Assembly: GCA_037176705.1 (NCBI GenBank)
Contig: CM073891.1
Location: 50,408,571 to 50,472,570 of the forward strand
Direction: 5' to 3'
Length of the DNA: 64,000 bases
Source: Molossus alvarezi
Taxonomy: Eukaryota; Chordata; Mammalia; Chiroptera; Molossidae
Positions 20,903 to 32,919 of the stretch are shown here, in pieces. The position numbers and the translations under genes were made by a program. The notes beneath the pieces were generated by a model. The model saw nothing but the letters and a program-made list of their open reading frames with translations, was not told the origin of the DNA and made no database searches. Each line of letters opens with the position of its first letter. Position 1 is the stretch's first letter.

Positions 20903-22364
20903 TGCATTTTCTCTCAATTAAAATTTTAGGATTCACAATCCGATCACATGATAATTGTCCACAGATATTACAAAGAGCAGACATTCAACACCACTCACTG
21001 AACCAAAGCCCAACTTTTCTCTCCTTTTCCCTGTGGATGTGATCTATTCAGTGTGTGTTTTGCAGCTGTAGCTGCAACAATCTGGGAAAGCTGGAAGAAG
21101 ATATTAAAAAACCCAAAGAAGAAAAGGAGAAGGTGGATGGAGAAAGATTGTTTCTGTTTTGAATTAATAGAAAAACTAGCAGAGGACCATTTCCCCCACC
21201 TGTATCTATATCAGTGCCATTTATTCCAATATGGGAATAATTTGAACTGATGTACACAGAGGGGTAAAAAAGGATAAGAAAATAAACTATGACCGGACTA
21301 TTAAAATAATCTATCCTAGTTTACTTGCTTAAAAATGTGAAAAACAAAACCACGTCACTAGAGAATTCCTGCACCCTTCTCCCCCTTATCTTATACTTCA
21401 CTTGCCATCTGTGCTTTGTGTTTTGCCTCCTTCTTTCCCTCTTAATTCATTATCTTATCTTCTTTTTTCCGGTTCCCTGACCCTATGAACGGGTGGTCTG
21501 TTTCATGTTCCTAGACACAATATTCCTGCTCAAATTTGATGGGCGACATAAGGTTTGTGTATTCAAATACCGTTTTATGCACTGTTCCACACTTCTCATC
21601 CCGAGGCTCATTAGTCACAGTATGCGTTCCATGCTGTGCCCAGAATATCTCAGCTAATAATGACATACTCAGAGAGCATTTTGAATCCCTACTTTACTAA
21701 CAACATATCAGTATCCCACACAGTTTGTCCCCTGGGATTCTACTCTTCCCAAAGCTTAAGTCCTAATATACAGACAACATTTATCTCTTTAGAATTCCCA
21801 AGATGTGTTTTAGTCAACTGACAGTTTTCCAGGGTGAAAAAATATAAAAAGCTAAAATTTTGTTAAAGCTTGAGGTTAGCAATGAAAAATTTAAACTAGG
21901 CTAGAATTTTTAAATATATTATTTCCAACTATGACAGTTATAATTATTCATGTCATCCATGAAATGACATGGTTTAAAAATTTGAAGAAATGATTATAAT
22001 GAAGTCTTGGGATTAAATGAAAATTCTTCAATAGTATAAATCATTAATTTTTATAATAAAAATTGGAAAAGATTATAAGACAGACTCAGAAGGAAAAAAA
22101 TATCTAACATTATCTCAATTTGGCATCCAATATTTTATATGAGATTGCCATAGACTTTATGAAGTTGTCATAAAAATTCCAATAGATGAATGTTGGCATG
22201 TTGAAATCTGAATGAGAAAATATGAAATTTCACAATGGTAGAAGTAAAGTAAGATTTATAAATTTTATTATAATTTTAAATTCTAGCTTAGCAGAAATGC
22301 TCTTACAGTGTTCTGTGTTCTACATGGCCTCTGGGCACTTCTCTTGCTTGGGTAATAGGCATTG
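20903..22364. other. Anonymous AT-rich sequence
   Basis: No supported feature on either strand. Short open frames at 21048-21257 are not protein-like. Confidence 0.55.
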
Positions 22365-22710
22365 TGGTAATTAAGTTTCTAAAATAGCCCCTAATGCCTC
22401 CTGATATTCACACTCTTGTGTAAACCCCTCCAACAGTGAATCTGCTCTGACCCTACATAATCAAAAGATTGTGACATAAATAATGAATTAAAGCTTCAAA
22501 GTTATTGTCCTACTATTGTCCTACTTACTCTGTCCCAGCCTCCTCCAGCCATGGGTCCCACTCTGAGAAAGGCCCTACAGTTGAGTCATTTCTGCTATAG
22601 CCTGCCTGAATCCTAACTCAGAGAATTTCACTCAAAATTTAATGGTTGTTGTTGCGTGGCATTAAATGTTGGGGTAATTAACTATGCAACCATAAATAAT
22701 GAACAGAATT
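22365..22710 (+). mobile_element. MLT1-type MaLR LTR
   Basis: Plus-strand LTR. The start GTGGTAATTAAG, a middle containing GAGAAAGGCCCTACAGTTGAG-type MLT1 text, and the end TTGGGGTAATTAACTATGCAACC match the general MLT1 layout. It is an ancient endogenous-retrovirus-like LTR with no coding capacity. Confidence 0.75.
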
Positions 22711-23067
22711 TGGTTCCTAAAAGTGGAGCAGTTCCATGAAAAAAAAATTTTTTTAATATGTGACATAAGTTTTCATACCAGGCAGTGGGCAGAAACTGAA
22801 AGGACATTGATGTTATTAAGTATGTTTGGATAGATCCATGGAGAAGGCACAGACATTTGCCATGGCTAAGCCCAGAGTTAGATGTGTGTAAATAATTTGC
22901 TCTGCGTCAGCTGGAGAAGATGGATTTTTAACAAAGAGACAGTGTGACCCATGCCACAGAGTATACCAACAATTCAAGAAAAAACCACTTCAGAAAATGC
23001 CAGGATGGCAGGCAGAGTCTCTTCATTTGCTCTTAGGAAGCACCCTTCTGTCAATCGCACGCATACA

Positions 23068-23106
<39 letters not shown>

Positions 23107-23640
23107 CATACACATACATATGTGGACATGCACATATTTTCTCCTCCCACCAGCACCACTCCGTCCTTTGTTGTCACTGTGGGTCTGGCGGGTCTCCTGA
23201 GGACACTTTGGGTCTGGCTCCAGACAGAGCCTGTGCAGAGCCAGCTCCCCTGCAAACAGTGCACTGTGTTAGGTTGTGATGAGAGGAGGCTGGGGGCCAA
23301 TAAGAAACAAAGAAGTAAAATACATGGTTATTATAACCTGGAAGGGACTCAAGGAGACTGTTGGATGAGATCTTGAAGAACAGTGAAGAAAAGGCTGATG
23401 GAAGAGTTGCAGAATTTGTTATCTGTAGTAATGTGTAAAACAGAAGAGATTATAATGGTCTTGTGGATAATTAAGAAGATTTCAACACTGAATATTGAAA
23501 GTTCTGCCTTGCTTCTTCTAGCTGTTTATAATATAATATGGAAGAAAAAAATGCCTTAAAGAAAAATTAGTTCTGTTTTTAAACATAATTTAGAAGACAT
23601 ATATAGGAACTGGGAATTACTGTGTTCAAAATTAAAATCT
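22711..23640 (+). mobile_element. Probable MaLR internal sequence, non-coding
   Basis: Continues directly from the LTR with ATTTGGTTCCTAAAAGTGGAG, the position where MaLR internal sequence begins. It contains a (CA)n run. Assignment rests on this position and general resemblance; the right end is approximate. Confidence 0.5.
23071..23104. repeat. (CA)n microsatellite
   Basis: 34-bp uninterrupted AC run. Confidence 0.95.
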
Positions 23641-24215
23641 ATTTTATCTCCAGAAAAAATATTCTCAAATTAAGAAATGGCAAAAATAAAATCTGAGATG
23701 AGGTGCTTATGTCCCTTATTAAGATAAAAAATGCTGCTTCATAGACGATTTCTGCTACTCAAAAGAACGTAAGGGTCTTATCTTAATACCATACTTTATT
23801 AAATCTCTTGTTGATAATAGGGTTCCTATGGATTTTAAGGGAATTTTTTCACAATAGCCTGACATAGTACACACAATAAAAAATAACCATTCTTAAAGAG
23901 ATTTGTGGTATGGCTTTTGTTTTATTTAGCAAACTCCAATATTATTAACAGGAAGCTCAATCTTGGGTCATAGGAAAGTGATATTAGAAGTGATTGGTTC
24001 TAATTTAGGTTAAGTACTCAAGATAAACTTAAGCTGTTTGCATTTTGATTAGTGGTAACCTACCTTATATAAATTACTCTCAAAAGGATAAAAAATTTCT
24101 TACTAAGTTTATTTATCCCTCTTGTTTTAAAACCAAGAAGTTTGGAGATTTGACAAAATTCACAGTATATTTTTGTAGTGCCTAAAATTAGAAAGGTGTA
24201 TTAGAAGTTGCTTTA
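23641..24215. other. Anonymous AT-rich sequence
   Basis: No supported feature seen. Confidence 0.55.
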
Positions 24216-24746
24216 AAGTTACAAAAATGACACTTAGCATAATACTCTCCAGTCCCCTCCATGTCACCTCAAAGGGTAAGAAATCTTTCTTTCTTACAGC
24301 TGAATCGTATTCTGTTGTTTAAATGTACCACAGCTTTTTTATCCAGTCAAAATGATGGAAACTAAGTGAAATAAGCCAGTCAGAGAGACAAGTATCACAT
24401 AGTTTCATTTATTTGTGGTAATTACGTTTCTAAAAGAGCCCCTTAATGCCTCCTGATATTATGATATAATGAACAAAATAAGCTGACAAACAAAATAGAT
24501 CCAAAGACATGAAGGTAGGGAACAGATTAACAAATCTCAGAGGGAAAAAGAGTGGGGGTGAGGAGGGAAGAGATAAACCAAAGAATTTACATGCATATAT
24601 GCATAACCAATGGACACAGACAACAGTGCAGTGAAGGCAGTGGTGAGGAGCAGGAAGGAGGGTGTCAATGGGGGAAGAAAAGAGGAACACCTGTAATACT
24701 TTCAACAATAAAGATAAATAAAATTAATAAATAAGTTACAAAAATG
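24216..24746 (+). mobile_element. Twin-primed (5'-inverted) L1 3' end with 14-bp target duplication
   Basis: Flanks AAGTTACAAAAATG at 24216-24229 and 24733-24746 are exact. 24230 to about 24345 is L1 ORF2 3' sequence in minus orientation (compare 585-690). From about 24348 the downstream L1 sequence continues in plus orientation (ORF2 end, 3' UTR, poly(A)-like tail). This is the classic product of twin priming. A 42-bp segment at 24419-24460 is not L1 but resembles the MLT1 LTR start at 22368-22408. Confidence 0.92.
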
Positions 24747-25187
24747 TGTATTACTACAATTCTAATCTAGAAGGTCAAGCTACCAAAAGAACAATGGATG
24801 AAGAAAAAATTAGCTGACATAATACATCTTCCCCTCTTTTTTACTCACTCTTTTTTTCTAGTTGTCTTTATTCATTCCTCATTTTTAAATTCATGTCTTC
24901 CTTCTACTACCTAACTCAATCTGTTCTCATTATATATCTCTTATACATGTCAGACACATGACTCTATCAGACTACTGATGAAACAACTCATCAAGTCCAA
25001 GTTAAACTATCAGAGAAGTTTCTTATCAATAAAAGATTGAGAATTGGTTAGATAATAACTACATTTTCCATATCATTTATTTCATGATACAACTTGAAAG
25101 AGAAAGGAAAAAAGAACGTTCAAAGGTCCCATTTTTCTCCTAAGGAACTGGTTTTTATTTTTGCTTTTATTTTTTTATTGTAAATTG
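24747..25187. other. Anonymous sequence
   Basis: No supported feature seen. Confidence 0.55.
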
Positions 25188-25438
25188 TTTTTTTTTAATC
25201 CTCACCTGAGGGCATTCTTCCATTGATTTTCAGATAGAGAGGGAGGAAAGGAGGGAGGGAGGGAGAGAGAGAGAAACATCGATGTGAGAGAGACACATCA
25301 ATTGGTTGCCTCCCACGTGGCCCCAATCAGGGCCAGGGATCCGACCACAACCAAGGTACATGCTCTTGACCAGAATCAAACCTGTGACGCTTTGGTCCAC
25401 AGGCCAACATTCTAACTGCTATGCCAAACCAGCCAGGA
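25188..25438 (-). mobile_element. VES SINE
   Basis: Minus-strand copy: tail ATCCTCACCTGAGGGC at the left (hairpin arm partly lost), GA-rich body, and head complement CCAAACCAGCCAGGATT at the right. No convincing target duplication. Confidence 0.9.
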
Positions 25439-25439
25439 T

Positions 25440-25690
25440 TAAGTGGCTTTTTTAAAATTGAGTTTATCAGGGTGACATCAGTTAACAAAACCATAAATGT
25501 TTCAAGTGTACAACACAACAAAACATCATCTCCATGCTGCATCTTCTTCCTATCACCCAAGGGAAAGTTTCTTTCCATCCTCATTTATCCCCACTTTGCC
25601 CTCTTTCACCTCCCCCACCATACTTTCCTTCTGGTAATCACCATACTATTCTATGTATCAGTCTGTTTTATGTATCTCTGTTTCTAAGGG
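25440..25690 (-). mobile_element. Old L1 3' end
   Basis: Antisense L1 3' UTR-like text (AAAATTGAGTTTATCAGGGTG, TTTCAAGTGTACAACACAAC) followed by a C-rich polypurine complement. Strongly 5'-truncated, no coding. Confidence 0.65.
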
Positions 25691-25699
25691 TATTTTTAT

Positions 25700-25925
25700 T
25701 TGTTTAAGATTTTTTATTGATTTTTTTTTTTTTTTGAGAAAAGGAAAAGGAGAGAGAGTGAAACACTGATGTTAGAAGGAAATATCCATTAGCTGTTTCC
25801 TGCATTCCCCCTACTAGGGATCAAACCTAAAACCCTAGTGCATGCCCTGACTGGAACCGAACCAGCAACCTTTTGGTGCATGGGAAGATGTCCAACCAAC
25901 TGAGCCACACTGGACAAGGCAACTA
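25700..25925 (-). mobile_element. VES SINE, diverged, no-hairpin type
   Basis: Minus-strand copy with A/T-rich tail at the left, B-box complement GGAACCGAACCAGC and head complement TGAGCCACACTGGACAAGGC. Flanks are only loosely similar. Confidence 0.85.
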
Positions 25926-26233
25926 TGCTTTTGTTTTTAAAGACTAGAATATCATGATGTTTCAGAGACAATTATTGCTGAACATTCTATGGTGACTACA
26001 TTTGTTGTAACAGAGAAAAGCAAGTGTGTCAAAAATATGGATGATTTCACAAAATCAGGTCATGATCACAATGTGACAATGATTCTGAATATTGTTTCAT
26101 TTCATACATTAGCTTGTCCTTAAGATTCTCACTGGAAGATAAAAATTAATCATATAAGAAATTAAATTATGTTAATCGGGATTATATCATAATAAGATTG
26201 TATCCACAAGCAATAGTATTATATTAAGAAAAA
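25926..26233. other. Anonymous sequence
   Basis: About 300 bases between a VES SINE and a DNA transposon. Nothing recognised. Confidence 0.55.
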
Positions 26234-26626
26234 TAGTCAAACCTTGGTTCTTGAACATCTCCCATCTCAAACAATTCACTTCTCAACCTGACAACCTCTT
26301 CATGCTGATACTGTTAGATCAGTTACATGTCTCTAACAAGGAAAACACCAAGTATAAGTCAGTTGTTAAACCTCATGTTGTTAACATCTCAGGAAATTGT
26401 GCTGTAAATATTTTTGTGTTTTTTTCCTTTGTTGCTGCTTATTATTATTAAATTTTTATTTTTACTATACACTTCATTTCTTTTTGTTAAATTTTTGTTT
26501 ACATTTCATGTTCTTTTTGTTTTTAAAGTGTTTATTTATAGATTAAACAATATGTTAGACACTATAGAAGAAAGGTTAATCATTTGGGAACTGGAATGGA
26601 TTAATTCAATATACATTATTTCCATT

Positions 26627-26864
26627 TTTTATTTCTAAATTTTTTTAAATTGATTTTAGAGAGAGAGGAAAGGAGAGGGACAGAGAGATAGAACATCAAT
26701 GAAAGAGAACATTGATTGGTCGCCTTCTGTATGCCCCCCCACTGGGCATCGGGCCCACAACCTGGGCATGTACCCTGACCAGGAATGGAACTGGCAACCT
26801 CATGGTGCATGTGTCGATGCTCAACCACTGAGCCACACTGGCCAGGCAATTTATTTTATTTCTA
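26627..26864 (-). mobile_element. VES SINE (no-hairpin type) with 11-bp target duplication
   Basis: Element about 26638-26853, minus strand, flanked by TTTTATTTCTA at 26627-26637 and 26854-26864. Head complement GAGCCACACTGGCCAGGC at the right. Inserted in the Tigger-like element. Confidence 0.88.
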
Positions 26865-26875
26865 TTGGGAAAAAA

Positions 26876-27004
26876 AAATGATTCAGTTGTATTTATTTTT
26901 TTATCCTCACTCAAGGACATTTTTCCTTTTTTTTTTTTTTTTTTAAATCCTCACCTGAGGACATTTTTCCATTTTTTTGTTCAGATAGAGTGGGAGGGAG
27001 AGAC

Positions 27005-27053
<49 letters not shown>

Positions 27054-27226
27054 CGACATGAAAGGGACACATCGAGTGGCTGCCACCCACATGACCAACC
27101 AGGGCCGGGGACAAACTGCAACTGAGATACATGCCCTTAGTGGAAACTGAACCCAGGTCTCTCTGGACCCTAGGCCGATGCTCTAACCGCTGAGCCAAAC
27201 CGGCCAGGGCAAATGATTCAGTTTTA
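26876..27226 (-). mobile_element. VES SINE with duplicated 3' tail and 16-bp target duplication
   Basis: Flanks AAATGATTCAGTTGTA (26876-26891) and AAATGATTCAGTTTTA (27211-27226) differ at one base. The element (26892-27210) carries two copies of the terminal tail block (ATCCTCAC...GGACATTTTTCC at about 26901-26929 and 26946-26972) separated by poly T, and a (GA)n tract at 27012-27048. The head is at the right. Confidence 0.92.
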
Positions 27227-27275
27227 GAACAGCCTTCCAGAACAAATTAGGTTCAAGAACTGAGGTTCCACTGTA

Positions 27276-29115
27276 CATTTTTGAGAGACAGAAAAACAGT
27301 CCATGCACATGTGCTAACTTTTAAACCACTCAAATTGCTTCAAATTGCTTAACGGCACATTTTTGTAGCTCCAGAAAACTCAAGTGTCCAGAAACATTAG
27401 CTTGGTCATTCTCAAACTATCCCAAATATGAAACTAAAGGTTCAGAATGATGAAATATTTGTCACATTTGCCAGTAGACATAATAAATACACAATATTAG
27501 TTTCTATCTAACAAGCCATATAAAACTTAGGACGAAAACGCTTTATCTGACCATATCTAGTTTATCATTTCTAATAATTTGTTCTCACGTTAGCCAAATG
27601 AATTTACTTCTTTATCAGAATTATGTTCTTAATATTCACATTGGCAATTATGTTGTTTACTTAATCTTTCCATAGCTGTTGTGATAGTTTATCATGAATT
27701 GAATTACTGGCCTCATCATTTCCATGGGTCTTGTACACATTCTTCATAATTTGTCAATACTAATAAGATTAGGCCTCAGCTTTTTATAAGGCCTCACCCA
27801 GCTTTCATCAGTGGATTGTCACCCACCTCTCATGGACTCATGGACCATGAGTAAACATGGGATAAAATACTTTGAACTGATTTTCTCTTAATATATGGTC
27901 TACTTACTATAATTGTCTTCGAAATCAGGATTTGATCATTACCACTTTTTTTAGCATATAGCATTCAAACAAATTGTTTTAAAAGCTAATTTTATTCTTT
28001 TTTTCTGTTCATCGATGATTTGTCAATTTACTTCTGATAATATAAAAGAAAAAATTTGTAGAAAAGTAAAACTGATAATGTTAAATAAAAATTTTAAAGA
28101 TTCATAATAAAGACCAACTACACCAGGAAAAAGGCTGTCTTTTCTACTAGTCTAATATTTTTTAAATTTTCCTCATTCAAACTTTTCCAATATCTTTTTA
28201 TAAAACAAAGATTGAAACATTGCAACTCAATAACAGATAATATATAAAATTTATATTAAAGTAAAACTATCTTAATTTTCACACTAGAGTATTACTTTAT
28301 TGAATGACAAACTCATATTTTTTTCACCCATAGAGATAAATTGTGACATATATCACAAGGCAAAATATTACAGCAAAATTCTCTATAATTTCAAATTTAT
28401 TTAGTCACCCAATTTTCTGTATACTGTTAGAACAACAGATTCAGGCAGCATAGAAAGAGTTTAACTGCCTAAACCAAGGATAAAAAGGTAAAAATTCATT
28501 CAGAGGGCTAGTAAATTTGGTGACGCAGTGCCCCCAAATCTCCCTATGCCAGTAGCTATGTTGGAATAAGATTCTGAGATATTAAAATTTAAGTAATTTC
28601 TGGGTTTTTCATTTGTTCTGAATAATCATATTCATTTAAACTATGAGATTTGGTACTGCCTTTTTTCCTACAAGATTTGGAGCTGAGTAAGATTTGGAAA
28701 AATGCCATTTTGTGCCCAAAGTGGAAAAGAGACAAATTATTGACTTTCTGCTTCAGAAGCGTTACCCATTGGTATATTTTGATCTTCTAAAAAGTATGCA
28801 TTGTTATTTCTTTAGGCAGAAAAAATATTCTCACATAACAAAATTGTATCTTTTAAATTTAGCATACAATGGAATATAAGCTGAATCTTTTAAAAAAGTA
28901 ATTAAAGGAATAATTTAAGCCTTTCAGATAAGTGAAGGCTTTATATTTCACCAGTTAATCTTTCTACTTATTAGACAGAATGTCCAAAAAATGTCTTTTC
29001 TGAGCTGCTATGTCTTTCACAAGCTGACTAGCAAACTGGATATAGTTACAGAAATTTCTAATACTTAATTTTTATACTATCCAAGGAATAAACAGGTATG
29101 ATTGCATGAAGAAAG
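27276..29115. other. Anonymous AT-rich sequence
   Basis: About 1.8 kb with no open frame or repeat that I can assign. The small frame at 28694-28879 (61 codons) has no recognisable features. Confidence 0.5.
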
Positions 29116-29455
29116 AAACTCACTCTATTTTTTTAATTTAAATTTTTTATTGTTGACACTATTACAAGTGTCCCCTTTGCCCACCTCCACCAGCCCCCGC
29201 CCCCAACCTTCCCCTTCACTGCACTATTTTCCAAGTCCATGGATTATGCATATATGTGTATTAGCTAATCCCTTCACCTTCCTTTATGCAGTCCCCCCAC
29301 CCCCTCCTCTCTGACATTTGTCAGGCTCTTTCCTGTATCTATGACTCCAGGTTTTATTTTGTTCGTCAGTTTATTTTGTTCATTAGATTCCACGTCTTAG
29401 TGAGATCATATGATATTTTTCTTTCTCCGACTGGCTTATTTCATGAAAACTCACT
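29116..29455 (-). mobile_element. 5'-truncated L1 3' end with 9-bp target duplication
   Basis: About 320 bp of antisense L1 3' UTR and ORF2 end (29125-29446), flanked by AAACTCACT at 29116-29124 and 29447-29455. Contains the L1-typical C-rich tract and the complement of the ORF2 C-terminus. Confidence 0.85.
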
Positions 29456-31776
29456 TGAATCACAGGGTGTTGACACCAGATTTGGAGATAGTACCTCACA
29501 GAATTGCATTTAATCTATTTGATGAAGTCATTGCATAGTCATACAGTATTTAAAGGGATGCTCCCCACTCTACCCCAATTATCTCTTATCTTTTCCAAAA
29601 ACGGAATATATATATATATATCCTCCTTAGTTTCTGTGGAAAGTGTGTTTATAAACAATTTTTATATTTTTTAGCAAATATAAACTGCAAAATATATTAT
29701 AAGATGTGTAAATATGTAAACCACACTTTGACTTACTTTACTATTAGGTTATCACAAAGTTGTCAGGAAAGGAAAGATTAACATAAGTAAATTTTGACTT
29801 GTTGAATTTTGGTCAGGTAAAATTCTGGCCCTGAAATTATTTTATTATAATTGTTTTATATTAAAATGATAATAATAATAAAGCAAATATAAATACTGTA
29901 TTTTCTTAATTATAACCCCTATTTATTTGGTACAAAAATTATTTAAAATGTTCACAATATGTATAAATATTATTTTTTCAATAATAGTCCAATGGTATAC
30001 TTTTATAATAAATTCAGGGGCTATGAAGCAGGACTCATATCTAAACCTTGGAGGCTAATAATATAATTATATATACTGCTTTGTGTATAAAATATGTTTG
30101 TTTCATTTTAATTGAGAAAAGAGTAGCCCAATTTTATAAGGGTTATTTTTGAATTGATATGATGCTCAATCATGTTAAGATGAAGTTCTACTGAATCTGA
30201 ATTTTAAACTTACCATGATACTGTACTTTAGCTTTTAAATATGTTGTAGCCTGAGAATGTGATTTTTCTCATCCTGGAAAAATTACCAAAATATCAAAGG
30301 ATTTGTTCCTCTTATTTTCCTTTCATCTTTTCCCCTAAATATCAACAATATGGACATACTGGGTCCATGAATTGGCATTACATTTCTCAACATGCATGCA
30401 AGTGATGGGGCACAACAAGTGTGCTTAGAAATGTTTGGAAAGGTAGACAGGGATAGACTGGCAGTGATTTAGTGATTTATAAGATTAAAGTAATCTAGAG
30501 AGTTTAATAATGTGAATTAGGAGGGGGAATCCAATAATAATATGCTTGATCTTGCTCAGATGTTCTTTCTTGCCTTTCTTGACATTAAACAATCTTTAGC
30601 TTTTCCACTGTAAAATCATACACGTTTGGTTACTGAAATGATTTTTCCAAGTTCTCAAGTCTCTCCACTATCCAAACTTTATAGCACAGTGTTGTGAACA
30701 TCTAAATGGCATGACTGGCACAGAACCTTTCCTGCATTAGCACTGGACCTCTGAACACCTTCCTTGCTACAACGAGCCTAGGGAGACAATGAAAGTAAAT
30801 ATTTAAAAAAATGTTTAGAGTGAAATAACTTTGTGTTATTCTTTATATAAACTGATCTATTTCTAGCTTCCTTATGAAAAGAAGGAATGCGCATTGAATA
30901 TAGCAAAGCAAGCTACTATCAGGAACAAAATGTGCTTACTTGTACAAGTGCCATATTTTCAGCAAAACTTTAGATAAAAATGACATATTTCTCCTTATTT
31001 AAATATATAAGAATCCTCACTCCCCAGGTATAAGCACATACACAAACATCCTTACGCATACACACCCACAGTCACAACTCTAAATGAAAGCAAACCTGAT
31101 CTGTTACTATAGACCACTCCAACGGTGATTGTTCCTTTTGGCTACCTACCCCTGGTGTCTTAGGTTGTCACTCACATGGACAGTATTCTAATTGTCTTGG
31201 CTAGAAACCACACTTATGAATTCTACTGAAGGTCTGGGTAACTTCAACTTCTCCACTGCTTTATACTGTGAGGAATGCTTAGCACCTGGGTGCCTGGTGA
31301 AGCTAGATGCAGCATCAGGAAAACCTTTGGTTAGTGTAACAGATTCAGATTTCAGAACTGCTATGCTGTGGCAAGTCACATCCAAAAAAAGGTTTTCTAC
31401 ATGTTTCATGAAAGAAAGTGACTATGCATCCCATTCTCTTTATGCATAAAAACCTAGTTCTTTTTAAAACTGACAGTTTAAGATTAGCTTGCTCACTTCT
31501 AATAATTGCCTATGATTAGAAATTAAATGAGAAACATGCTTCTGGCCTAAATTTCTGTAGAATATTGATGCTTCATGTATAAAAAGAACTAATCATTTTA
31601 TAATTCTATGTTTCTATTTGTATATTGATTCACATTCATTAGATTAGAGGCATGAATTTCAATTAAAAGCCTAGAAAAAAATCTTTGATTCAATTGTCAT
31701 AGACATACCTTTTATATTTTTAAAAATAATTTATATTTTCAAATATCAGTTGTATTATATTTGCTAAGTGGCTTAT
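29456..31776. other. Anonymous AT-rich sequence
   Basis: No gene supported. Overlapping open frames on both strands at 31188-31449 (73 and 85 codons) lack homology cues, splice-like context or coding bias that I can see. (TA)n at 29609-29621. Confidence 0.5.
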
Positions 31777-32092
31777 TTCTTTTTTTAAATTTATCTTTAT
31801 TGTAGAAAGTATTACAGATGTCCCCCTTTTTTTCCTATTGACCTCCCTCATTCCCACTCCCGTCCCCCTCCTGCCTTCCCCACACTACTGTCTGTGTCCA
31901 TTGATTATGCATATATGCATATAAGTTCTTTGGTTTATCTCTCCCCTACATCCCCCACCCTCATTCCCTCTGAGATTTGTCAGTCTAACAACCAATTTGT
32001 AATTTTTAATCCCTCACCCTCTTCCCTCATCCCTCCAACCCCTCTCCTATCTGGTAACCAACAAAAAGTTATCTGTATCTATGAGTCTCAAG
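31777..32092 (-). mobile_element. 5'-truncated L1 3' end
   Basis: Antisense L1 3' UTR with CTTATTGTAGAAAGTATTAC, a C-rich tract and TGATTATGCATATATGCATA, similar to the 3' UTRs of L1-B and L1-C. Target duplication not identified; ends approximate. Confidence 0.8.
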
Positions 32093-32444
32093 ATTGTTAA
32101 CACTGTCATAAGAAAGTATCATTTAGTAATTATAAAGAAATTGATGTATGAGTAGCTGTCAAGTCAAGAAATAACTTATAAATGTGTGATTATTCTTTTT
32201 ATTTAAAAAAATTAGCTGCAAGTTATTCTGCAAGGAAGTGTAATAATTTCACTTGCATTATCTATTAAAAGTTGATAAACTTATAGCTTAAATTCCTAAT
32301 ATAACATTTCCTTTCACATAAATGAGCTATGAAGAAACAGACTTTTCATATATCACATTTGAAAAATTAAAAATAATAACTTTAGTGGGTATGATTTGTA
32401 ACAGCTAAAGAAGGCCACTATGTACATAGTTGATTTTTTTTCTT
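32093..32444. other. Anonymous sequence
   Basis: Nothing supported. Confidence 0.5.
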
Positions 32445-32790
32445 TAAATATTTTTTTTTTATTTTTCAATTATAATTGACATACAATATATTAGTTTCAG
32501 GTCTACAACCCAGTGACTAGACATTCTATAATTTACTAAATGATCACCCTGACAAATCTAGTACCCATCTGACACCATACATAGTTATTACAATATTATT
32601 GACTATATTCCCTATGCTGTACTTTACATCCCTGTGACTATTTTATAACTACTACTTTGTAATTTTTAGTTATTTTACCCCCTTCACTCATCCCCCCAAC
32701 CTCCCTCTAATCTGGCATCACCAAAATGTTCTATTGATGAGTCTGTTTCTGTTCTGCTTTTTCATTTATGATGAGTGTTTAATTTTAAAC
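32445..32790 (-). mobile_element. Old L1 3' UTR fragment
   Basis: Antisense 3' UTR text (TTCAATTATAATTGACATAC, TAGTTTCAGGTCTACAAC, GATCACCCTGACAAATCTAG) typical of older mammalian L1 ends. Confidence 0.75.
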
Positions 32791-32859
32791 CACATTTTCT
32801 TTTTTTGGATTAAGTTATAGCTCTATTGCTAGTTGTAGAGAAAAGAGATATAGACAAGA

Positions 32860-32910
32860 TAGGTGATTGATGATAGATGGATAGATAAGTGGATGGATTA
32901 ATAGAGAAAT
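32860..32910. repeat. Degenerate (GATA/GATG)n
   Basis: ATAGATGGATAGATAAGTGG-type short tandem repeat, imperfect. Confidence 0.7.
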
Positions 32911-32919
32911 AGATGTAAA

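Larger units (their letters stand above)
26234..27275. mobile_element. Pogo/Tigger-like non-autonomous DNA transposon with two nested SINEs
   Basis: Inverted ends: left GTCAAACCTTGGTTCTTGAA (26236) against the right-end complement CAGTGGAACCTCAGTTCTTG (ending 27273). TA dinucleotides flank both (26234-26235, 27274-27275). The internal text, once the two VES copies (26638-26853, 26892-27210) are ignored, reads continuously (TTATTTCC ... CTATTGGGAAAAA ... ATGATTCAGTT ... AGAACAGCCTTCCAGAAC), as in mammalian Tigger-type MITEs. About 480 bp are non-SINE. No transposase. Confidence 0.8.

Noticed and set aside
26251..26451. 66-codon plus-strand frame
   Set aside because: It starts inside the terminal repeat of the Tigger-like MITE, which has no coding capacity.
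31188..31449. Overlapping frames of 73 (minus) and 85 (plus) codons
   Set aside because: No recognisable domain or context; frames of this size are expected by chance in 64 kb.
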